Assembly (NCBI GenBank): GCA_002482965.1
Contig: DLGZ01000011.1
Coordinates: forward strand, 151,242-215,241
Direction: 5' to 3'
Source: Verrucomicrobiaceae bacterium UBA7681
Lineage (GTDB): Bacteria > Verrucomicrobiota > Verrucomicrobiia > Verrucomicrobiales > Verrucomicrobiaceae
DNA: 64,000 bases
Below, piece after piece: positions 9,469-16,090 of the stretch. A program made the translations under genes and the position numbers. The notes beneath the pieces were generated by a model. The model was given only the letters and a program-made list of their open reading frames with translations. It searched no databases and had not been told where the DNA came from. Within the stretch, counting starts at the first letter, position 1. The number at the start of each line of letters is the position of its first letter.

Positions 9469-11586
9469 ATGACAACCTCCCAAAACCCCCGTTCCGAAGC
9501 GCCTGCCCCGATCGGCTCGTTCGAGTTTGAGCGCTGCGTCTTCAAGGACTCTCTCAGCTCCACATGGCGCTGCCTGGACCGTGCCACCGGTGTCCATGTC
9601 GATCTGCGTCTGCTGCCGGAGTGGGTCTCTCTCGATGAACTCCGTGCCTGGGTGGCAAACATCGAACCGATGACGCATCGCAGCCTGCTGCGCACGCTTT
9701 CTCTTGCTGAGGAGGGAGGTCGCGCCGCTGTGGTCTCCGATGCGACCGATGGAGAGACGCTCTTTCAGCGCCGTGCGCGCAGGCCGCGCCGCTTTTTCGA
9801 AATTTCCGAAATCAAACCATGGATCAAGATGCTTGCAGAAATGCTGGCGCATCTTCATGAACACGGACTTGCCCATGGGGCCGTTCACGGCGGCAATGTG
9901 TTCGTTGAGGGTGCGGAATTGAAGCTCGCTGACCTTGCCGTTTCGCGCATGATCCGTCCGCGCAAGGATGAGAACCGCATGCTCCCCCTGCCGCCTCCGG
10001 CGATGAGTCCTCAAGCGCTCGCGGGGGAGCCTGTAGTCGCCGCTGATGATATCTACGGTCTGGCATCGCTCGTCTATGACCTGCTCACAGGGAAGCCGGT
10101 GTTTCATTCGGGTGATGTGACAGAACAAATCCGAGCCGTCACGCCGCCGGGCGTTTCAGAGCGTCGCAAGCAGTTCGGCATTGAGGCCGCACCTGTGCCT
10201 GAAGTGTGGGAAAAGTGGATCGCCGCCAGCCTCTCGAAAGATCCGGCGAAGCGGCCACCGCTTCAGCATCTCATCGAGATGGTCGGAGGTTCTCCCATCG
10301 CTGCAGGTACGTCATCGCCTGGTGCTTCATCATCACCACTTCCAGCACCGGCCAAGGCTCCTGGCAAGCCAATGCTGAGCGTGAACCAGTGGATCATGGC
10401 CGCCGCCGCGATGATCGCGTTAGGATTTAGCGCAACCATCTATTCGCAGCGTATCATTCCAAGGCTGGAGTTCCAAAAGGCGCTCGACGGCGCCTTCCTC
10501 TCCGCCTCGAACTTTGATGAGGAGACCGTCACCGACCATCAAGCTGCCATCGCAAAATGGGATGCGATGCTCACAGAATGGCAGCCCCGTCTTGCCAGGG
10601 AGCATCCAGAGTTTGAACCGGTTCTCGCCCGCGCTCGCGTGCAGCGTCAGGCAAGGCTCGATCAGCAGCAGATGGACGAAAAAACCGCCAAGGCGGATGC
10701 GCTTGCCCGGCTCGACGCCCGGTTGAAGAAAGCACGGGCGGACTATGAAGTCGTGAGGCTGGACACAGTCATGCGTCCAGGAGATCGGGAAAAGCTCGTC
10801 AAGGAATGGAGCGATTTTTTGAACAACCATGATGTTGAGTTTGAGGGGAAGCCGATGTCCGATGTCATGGGAGTGGAGATCGGTGACGCCAAAAGTCAGC
10901 GTGACGGCCTCAGCAAAATACTCGCAGACGAAAAAGCCCTCATTGAGGCCACCATCGTCAAGACGGATGCCGAGGTGGCCAGACTGCGGCAGCTGACAAG
11001 TGACGCGAGCCTGCCATCCGCAGGCAAGATCACGCAGACGGAAGCTTTGCTCGATCAAATGGCCAGCATGCCGCGTCTGGTTCTCATAACACCGCAGATC
11101 GAGGATCTGCGCAAATCTGCCGAGTCACTTTTAGCCCAGTTGAAGGTTCAAGCAGAGAAGGAGACGCCGAAAGAACCGCTCGCCTTGAAAGAGCTCTTTG
11201 CCTCGTCGGCCTGCAAGGATTTCTCCGAAACTGGCTGCAAGCACATTCTGCAGGCTGCCCAGGTGGCTTTGAAGGAACTGAAGCTTTATGAAGGCCGTCC
11301 TGACGGCGGCACTGGCAAGGAGACCCACGAGGCGATCATTGCATTTCAGAAAGAGAAGAGCCTCGTTCCAAATGCCGCGCTTGATGACAAAACTTTGGCC
11401 GCTTTGGGGCTGGCTGAATTGAAGGATGACACCACGCCGATGCCCCAGCTGGCCTCTACTGGAAGCCGGGGCTCCAGCTCCCGCAAGAAAATTAAGCCCG
11501 AGGAAAAAGGCTTTGGTGGCAAGGCGATGGATGGCGTGAAAAACATTGGCAAATCCATCGGTGGCTTCTTCTCTGGCAAAAAGTAG
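9469..11586 (+). CDS. Membrane-anchored pseudokinase with C-terminal peptidoglycan-binding domain
   Basis: This 705-residue protein (ATG 9469; an in-frame GTG at 9466 is adjacent) has the same domain order as the kinase before it. The N-terminal protein-kinase fold has lost its catalytic residues. The HRDLKPAN position reads HGAVHGGN, the DFG position reads DLA, the VAIK lysine position reads VDLRLL, and no glycine-rich loop is visible. C-lobe features persist (SPQALAGEPVVAADDIYGLASLVYDLLTGK). A membrane helix at about 307-325 is followed by a long charged helical segment (330-565) and a PG_binding_1-like domain at about 592-650 (DGGTGKETHEAIIAFQKEK, then LDDKTLAALGL). The tail is Lys/Gly rich. 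It probably arose by duplication of its neighbour and acts as an allosteric partner or scaffold; that role is inference. Confidence 0.88.
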   Translation: MTTSQNPRSEAPAPIGSFEFERCVFKDSLSSTWRCLDRATGVHVDLRLLPEWVSLDELRAWVANIEPMTHRSLLRTLSLAEEGGRAAVVSDATDGETLFQRRARRPRRFFEISEIKPWIKMLAEMLAHLHEHGLAHGAVHGGNVFVEGAELKLADLAVSRMIRPRKDENRMLPLPPPAMSPQALAGEPVVAADDIYGLASLVYDLLTGKPVFHSGDVTEQIRAVTPPGVSERRKQFGIEAAPVPEVWEKWIAASLSKDPAKRPPLQHLIEMVGGSPIAAGTSSPGASSSPLPAPAKAPGKPMLSVNQWIMAAAAMIALGFSATIYSQRIIPRLEFQKALDGAFLSASNFDEETVTDHQAAIAKWDAMLTEWQPRLAREHPEFEPVLARARVQRQARLDQQQMDEKTAKADALARLDARLKKARADYEVVRLDTVMRPGDREKLVKEWSDFLNNHDVEFEGKPMSDVMGVEIGDAKSQRDGLSKILADEKALIEATIVKTDAEVARLRQLTSDASLPSAGKITQTEALLDQMASMPRLVLITPQIEDLRKSAESLLAQLKVQAEKETPKEPLALKELFASSACKDFSETGCKHILQAAQVALKELKLYEGRPDGGTGKETHEAIIAFQKEKSLVPNAALDDKTLAALGLAELKDDTTPMPQLASTGSRGSSSRKKIKPEEKGFGGKAMDGVKNIGKSIGGFFSGKK

Positions 11587-11590
11587 CCGC

Positions 11591-13363
11591 TTAGATGCGG
11601 GCGAGAATCACGCGAAAGCCGATGCGGCTGCTGCGTGTCTCTGGAGCGCAGCGCATTCTTGCTGCCGGACGGCGCAACACCATGGGATCGTGCCAGCTTC
11701 CGCCACGCATCACCCTTGGCGAGTCGGCAGCCGTGTGGCATGGATCCACCTGCAAGTCTGAAAGGTAGGGGCCATAATGATCTAGACACCACTGGAAGAC
11801 ATTGCCTGTCATGTCACATAGGCCAAGGCGGTTGGCACCGCGGTTGCCGTCCAGCGGGAAAGTTCCCAAGGGTTTGGCTTCCGACTCTGTTCCGCTGACA
11901 GTCGTATTGGTGCTTTCATCACCAGCCCGGCACGAAAATTCCCACTCTGCCTCCGTGGGCAGGCGGTATTGGAAGCCAAGCGGGAGGCGGTCTTGCTGCT
12001 CCTCCATCTGGGTCAGCCGTTCGCAAAAATCCACGGCCTCCTGCCACGTGACACACTCCACCGGCAGCAGGTCGCTCTGCGCATTGAATTTGGATGGATT
12101 GCTTCCCATCACTTCTTTGAACTGTGCTTGAGAAACAGGATGACGTGCCATCCACCAGCTGCGTGCGAAACGTACCGCATGCTGTGTCTCGTCCATCTGT
12201 CTGCCGCGTTCACTGGTCGGGCTGCCCATCTTAAAGCGGGCGCCGGCTGCCGGCACCGGCTGCAGATCAATGTCCAGCAGGCCGCGGCGGTGTCGGAGTT
12301 CTTCCTCCACAAGTTCGAGCCTCACACGGCGCGGCTTCGGAGCAGTGCGCGAGATCAACCCTGTACGTCCCACGAGTTCCTCCGCCGTGATCACATTTGC
12401 CACGCCCTTCCAAAGGAACTTCTCACGCATGCACGACCGTTCGCAGGTAACCATGAGCTGCATGGGCGGGGAGCCTTCATGTTCGATGATCAACGGTGAA
12501 GAGGGGATAAGCCTCGCGGATTGACCGCGTGGAACGAGTTCGACTTCGGCAGTTGTTTGCGCTGTGCCAATGCTGAAATCCACACAGACTCGCTCCAGCG
12601 GTGTGCGCCCAGGCTCCTTCAGGATGAATTCTGCAGCGATGATCTGCTTCACCAGCAAGTGCGCTGGCAGGGCAATCTCTGCATGAAGCGGGACCAGCAC
12701 GCTTCTGATCGTGTCAGCAGGTGCAGAGTCCTCAACATCGAGCATTCGGGCAAAAGTCTCCAAATCCTCCGCAGAGACACGGTCCGAGGCGGTTCCGCTG
12801 TGCTGCAGCATGCGCGAGAGCGCGCGTAGAGACTGGCTGCACAGTCGCTCCGAGGTGGTGAAGTAACCCCGGTCAATGCCTGCGTCCCGCAGACGCTCCA
12901 GATGGCTCTCCTGGCTCTCGCCATCAGCCGCATCAACCACAAATCCCGGTGGTCGTTCGTCGAAGCCTTCCTCGGCTACAAAGACAAAAGGTGTGATGCC
13001 ATGATCCAATGCCATGTAGGCCTCCCATTGGGTGTAGGAAAGCTGTTTGCAGTCTCCCAGCGTCACACGCATCTGCGGGTGCTTTTGTAGGAAGCCTGGG
13101 CGGGCGGCCAGGAACGTCTCCACCTCCATAGGTTTGGCTTTGGCCCCTGCCATTTTGCCGATCAAATGCACGACGGCGCAGCTTTCCTTCACATAGCGGT
13201 CCAGCTTTTCCAGCAGCGTCATTCCGCTCACCGCAAAGTAGGACTGCTCCGCCACCTTCCACGGGAAATCCGGTCCCACGAGGTCCGAGCACAACATTTC
13301 ACGCGTGCGCTGAAATTCGCGTGTCACAGCACTGAGGAAAATCTGGCGGATCGTTGCGCTCAT
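11591..13363 (-). CDS. DUF4062-FGE/SUMF-like (formylglycine-generating enzyme family) fusion protein
   Basis: This 590-residue protein has two recognisable parts. Residues about 5-150 resemble DUF4062 (RQIFLSAVTREFQRTREML, then CAVVHLIGKMAG and YTQWEAYMALDHGITPFVFV). That domain usually forms the N-terminus of STAND ATPases with TPR or WD40 repeats. Residues about 370-590 form an FGE/DUF323 C-type-lectin-like domain (MGSPTSERGRQMDE, HPVSQAQFKEVMG, YRLPTEAEWEFSCRAG, DMTGNVFQWCLDHYG, VMRGGSWHD, RIGFRVILA). The middle is unassigned and no Walker motif is visible, so the usual STAND ATPase core is absent. It converges on the pseudokinase gene with a 4-base gap. FGE-like domains are fused to kinases in related PVC bacteria (chlamydial Pkn1), which makes a functional link to the kinase pair plausible but unproven. 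Confidence 0.85.
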   Translation of the reverse strand: MSATIRQIFLSAVTREFQRTREMLCSDLVGPDFPWKVAEQSYFAVSGMTLLEKLDRYVKESCAVVHLIGKMAGAKAKPMEVETFLAARPGFLQKHPQMRVTLGDCKQLSYTQWEAYMALDHGITPFVFVAEEGFDERPPGFVVDAADGESQESHLERLRDAGIDRGYFTTSERLCSQSLRALSRMLQHSGTASDRVSAEDLETFARMLDVEDSAPADTIRSVLVPLHAEIALPAHLLVKQIIAAEFILKEPGRTPLERVCVDFSIGTAQTTAEVELVPRGQSARLIPSSPLIIEHEGSPPMQLMVTCERSCMREKFLWKGVANVITAEELVGRTGLISRTAPKPRRVRLELVEEELRHRRGLLDIDLQPVPAAGARFKMGSPTSERGRQMDETQHAVRFARSWWMARHPVSQAQFKEVMGSNPSKFNAQSDLLPVECVTWQEAVDFCERLTQMEEQQDRLPLGFQYRLPTEAEWEFSCRAGDESTNTTVSGTESEAKPLGTFPLDGNRGANRLGLCDMTGNVFQWCLDHYGPYLSDLQVDPCHTAADSPRVMRGGSWHDPMVLRRPAARMRCAPETRSSRIGFRVILARI

Positions 13364-13439
13364 GAGGTTACTCCGCGTGAATGTCTGTGGTTTTTAGATT
13401 CCAAGGACGATTTCCCCGGTCACCGCCCTGCAGGATTAG

Positions 13440-13451
13440 CCATTGCAATGG
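13440..13451. promoter_or_regulatory. Perfect 12-bp palindrome in the divergent region before the sigma-factor gene
   Basis: CCATTGCAATGG reads identically on both strands. It lies in the 275-base region between the DUF4062-FGE gene and the ECF sigma gene, which are divergently transcribed. It could be an operator, but one palindrome of this size could occur by chance. Nothing else recognisable was seen in this intergenic stretch. Confidence 0.2.
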
Positions 13452-13638
13452 TGGTTTGTATTCGGAACTCATGGCATTCGAGAGGGAAGCACTTAAAAGC
13501 TAGTCCACAGCCTCACTAGCTTGAATGCCGCGATTGTCCAAATGGAACATCGACGGATTTCCACCCGGGAACCCTCTTTCGGAGACTTCGATAAATAAAA
13601 TCACACACCACGTGCGTCGTTTGTCAAACTGACCACGG

Positions 13639-14142
13639 ATGCCGCCCACCGAAGCCACCCTCACCCGACTCCATGCCGACTACGCCATCAGTGCGTATCG
13701 CTTCGCATGGTCGGTGACGAAGGATGAATCCCTCGCGCAGGAGGTGGTTCAGGAATTGTTTCTCAAGCTCGCCCGAGATGCCGCACTCATCTCTCAGTCA
13801 GAGTCCGAGCGCGCAGTCATCTTCACGCTGATTCGCAATCTCGCGCTCGACGCCCTACGTCGTCGTTCTACCCGAAAAGACGCATTGCAGCGATTCGCCG
13901 ACGAAACGCCCGGCTGGTTCTTGCCCGCCGCTGATGCCGAGGCCGAAGAAACACGCGCTCAAATCACCGCTGCACTCGCTACGTTACCCGAGGAGCAGCG
14001 CAGCGTCATCCACCTGCATGTCTGGGAGGATCTCAGCTTTCGCGAGATCGGTGAACTGCTCGGTCTCCCCACCCAGACCATCGCCAGCCGCTACCGCTAT
14101 GCCTTGGAAAAGCTACGAACTCAAAAGCACACGCTCGTATGA
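13639..14142 (+). CDS. RNA polymerase sigma factor, ECF (sigma-70) subfamily
   Basis: This 167-residue ECF sigma factor has a sigma-2 region at about residues 10-80 (YRFAWSVTKDESLAQEVVQELFLKL, then FTLIRNLALDALRR). Its sigma-4 region is at about 110-165 (LPEEQRSVIHLHVWEDLSFREIGELLGLP, helix-turn-helix TIASRYRYALEKLR). The length is normal for the group. The stop overlaps the next start (ATGA at 14139-14142), so the following small membrane protein is translationally coupled. Such partners are often anti-sigma factors or regulators. Target promoters cannot be told from the window. Confidence 0.93.
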   Translation: MPPTEATLTRLHADYAISAYRFAWSVTKDESLAQEVVQELFLKLARDAALISQSESERAVIFTLIRNLALDALRRRSTRKDALQRFADETPGWFLPAADAEAEETRAQITAALATLPEEQRSVIHLHVWEDLSFREIGELLGLPTQTIASRYRYALEKLRTQKHTLV

Positions 14143-14594
14143 AAGCCGACCCCGAACAAACCCTGCGCCAGATGCGCTGGCGCGATCCCCCGCCAGCCTT
14201 CCTTGAGCGCGTTCTTGAGCAGGCACTCGAAGAATCGCGACAGCGTCCTGGAGTGCTCCAGTCCTCTGGAGCTTTACGCGAACCAGGGGACGCTCGAAAG
14301 CTCCAAAGGACCGACCCATACCAGGACGCTACCGCGCCAAATCGCACCTCACGCCTGCGAGAGCTGCTCTCCTCCATCCCACGCCCCCTCCGCCTACCCC
14401 TCGCCGCCTGCTGGCTGATGGCCTTCTTTTTCCGCATCACCACTCCCGAGGCCATCCCACAATCCGCGCTCAACAACTTCGCCAAACTGCCGCCGATGAC
14501 TCCCGCGCAGCTCCTCGCCAATCTCAAACAAGTTGAACGACTCGCCGATGAACTCCTCCATCCCCAACACCAAGGCCCCATCCCGCCTCTATAG
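14139..14594 (+). CDS. Small membrane protein coupled to the ECF sigma factor (possible anti-sigma/regulatory protein)
   Basis: This 151-residue protein overlaps the sigma-factor stop by four bases. Its N-terminus is charged (RQMRWRDPPPAFLERVLEQAL), as in short cytosolic regions of anti-sigma proteins, and one membrane helix lies at about residues 82-98 (LRLPLAACWLMAFFF). The C-terminal 50 residues include MTPAQLLANLKQVERLADEL. No zinc-binding anti-sigma motif (HxxxCxxC) is present, so the anti-sigma role is inferred only from position and topology. Residues about 35-64 are encoded by a long imperfect DNA inverted repeat (14243-14329), which suggests an in-frame repeat-element insertion between the N-terminal part and the helix. 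The C-terminal end overlaps the start of the next gene in another frame. Confidence 0.7.
   Translation: MKADPEQTLRQMRWRDPPPAFLERVLEQALEESRQRPGVLQSSGALREPGDARKLQRTDPYQDATAPNRTSRLRELLSSIPRPLRLPLAACWLMAFFFRITTPEAIPQSALNNFAKLPPMTPAQLLANLKQVERLADELLHPQHQGPIPPL
14243..14329. repeat. Imperfect ~40-bp inverted repeat inside a coding region (REP-like)
   Basis: The outer arms are GCGTCCTGG (14243) and CCAGGACGC (ending 14329). The inner arms are GTCCTCTGGAGCTTT (14261-14275) and its near-complement AAAGCTCCAAAGGAC (14298-14312). Together they could fold into a long hairpin. The element is wholly inside the small gene after the sigma factor and keeps the reading frame. It encodes the Arg/Gln/Gly-rich stretch at residues 35-64. 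Confidence 0.7.
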
Positions 14595-14934
14595 CGTGCG
14601 CATCGCCCGCTGGCTGGCCCGACTCGTGTGGAATCGCCGCACGGGCTGGACGCTCGTCTGCCTCCTCTCGCTTATCACTGTCTTGTGGCAGTGGGAAAAC
14701 TGGCGCAGCGCCCGTGAACTGGCGGTGGTCCATCACCGCATGGTGCAGCGTCTTGGCACAGACGATCCGCATGGCCCTCATGCCGCCCAAGGTGAGCGAC
14801 GAGGAGAACTACTTTGCCAACCCGCTGCTCGAAAGCTGGCTGCATGTGAAGCAGCCGGGCACCCTGAACCTGAGATACGTGCCACCACAAAACGCGCTGC
14901 TGCCGAAGAACTTCATCCGTCCAACGATCCTTAG
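14548..14934 (+). pseudogene. N-terminal part of a frameshifted membrane-anchored protein
   Basis: An ATG at 14548 opens a frame with a basic N-terminus and one membrane helix (TGWTLVCLLSLITVLWQW), followed by RSARELAVVHHRMVQRLG. This is the usual N-terminal anchor of a verrucomicrobial family. After about 14765 the frame becomes Arg/Ala-rich low-quality sequence and stops at 14934. The coherent continuation (ALMPPKVSDEENYFANPLLESWL) is in the +1 frame of the next entry. The two entries are probably one gene, about 14548-16087, broken by a single-base frameshift at 14745-14775. An assembly or sequencing error is the simplest alternative. Confidence 0.55.
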
Positions 14935-16087
14935 ATCCAGAGATGGCGAAATCGAAAGGCTCCATATGCACACCTGGATCAAAAAGCGTGGAGGGCAGGA
15001 GACTGAACCCGCTGCCATCGTGCTCGCCCGCGAACTGGGAGATGGCAATGGCCTGTTGCCCAAACTTGCCGAAGGACTGAGCAAACCTTTCTCCATCATC
15101 AAACCGGGGCAGCGGGAGGCCTTGGAGGCTGTTGGAGACAATCCCTGGCAGGCATCCCTTCCCGACTTCCTCGGACTGGACGACTTCCAGCGTCAACTCG
15201 GCCTCCATCTGCGCAGCGCCGCCTTGGTCAGGGATGACGCAAAGACCATCAGCACGGCGCTGATCATGCTGCGCATCAGCGAGGGAATGGCGCGCGGTGG
15301 TATGATCGGTTGTCTGGTGCCGTTGGCTGCGCATGACATCACGTTTGACGCCTTGCACGAGGCGCTGAGCAATCCCGCCTGGACGGAGGAGTCACTGGGC
15401 CGCCTGCAGGTGCGTCTGGGCCAGTTTGATGATTTGCAGCAGTATCAATCCGCTCACGGCCAGGAGATCCTCGGCATGTTTTTCCAGCTCGCGTATTTAA
15501 GGGAGCATCACCACCTGTTGCAGGACCTCATCAGCGGTCGATCCTCGGACTCGCCGTTCTGGGAGAGAAAGGCGGAAAGGATCTTTTCGTTTGTCATGCT
15601 CCATGGCCCCATCGGCTGGCACGATGCGACCGTCGCCTTTTACGCCGATTGCATGCTCGAACAGCTCGGCCCACCCGGTCCCGAAGCCTGGCTCACGGCA
15701 GGTGCCCGGGCTGAAGTCGTGCTGCGTCGGAGCAAGTCGGCAAACTCCTGGCCCAATCCGCGCCGCATTCTCGGGGCCATCGCCATTCCGAACATTGGCA
15801 ACATCGCGCAAGCAGCCGCCCAGACGCTCTTCCATCGCCGCTGCCTCATCATCGCCTGCGCCTTGGAAAAACACAGGATGAAACAGGGTGACTTCCCGAG
15901 CTCACTCGATGTCGTGAAGGACGACTTAAAGCTCTTCCAAGTGACTGATCCCGCAAGCCCAGCGATGCCTCTGAGCTACCGCCTCGAAACAAACGGCTAC
16001 CTCTTGTGGTCAGCCGGGCCAGATGCGCAGGACAATGGCGGAGCAAAAGACAAAGACTGGCTCTGGCGCATGAAGCTGGAGCCGTGA
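14714..16087 (+). CDS. Uncharacterised protein, main body of a probably frameshifted gene
   Basis: This open frame runs to 16087 (457 residues from a GTG at 14714; an ATG at 14771 is another candidate). The first 20 residues before MALMPPKVSDEENYFANP look like out-of-frame sequence, and the true N-terminus is probably the membrane anchor in the preceding entry. The body is alpha-helical and rich in Leu/Ala. It ends with a block common in verrucomicrobial membrane proteins: YRLETNGYLLWSAGPDAQDNGG. No catalytic motif is recognised. The gene follows the ECF sigma factor and its small partner on the same strand and converges on the DUF1549/DUF1553 gene 3 bases away. It may be part of the sigma-factor regulon or signalling unit, which is inference from position. 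Confidence 0.65.
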   Translation: MNWRWSITAWCSVLAQTIRMALMPPKVSDEENYFANPLLESWLHVKQPGTLNLRYVPPQNALLPKNFIRPTILRSRDGEIERLHMHTWIKKRGGQETEPAAIVLARELGDGNGLLPKLAEGLSKPFSIIKPGQREALEAVGDNPWQASLPDFLGLDDFQRQLGLHLRSAALVRDDAKTISTALIMLRISEGMARGGMIGCLVPLAAHDITFDALHEALSNPAWTEESLGRLQVRLGQFDDLQQYQSAHGQEILGMFFQLAYLREHHHLLQDLISGRSSDSPFWERKAERIFSFVMLHGPIGWHDATVAFYADCMLEQLGPPGPEAWLTAGARAEVVLRRSKSANSWPNPRRILGAIAIPNIGNIAQAAAQTLFHRRCLIIACALEKHRMKQGDFPSSLDVVKDDLKLFQVTDPASPAMPLSYRLETNGYLLWSAGPDAQDNGGAKDKDWLWRMKLEP

Positions 16088-16090
16088 GCC

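Noticed and set aside
11591..12300. Possible diversity-generating retroelement target (FGE/C-type-lectin fold)
   Set aside because: The C-terminal fold is the kind diversified by such elements, but no reverse transcriptase, template repeat or adenine-specific variable region was seen in the window.
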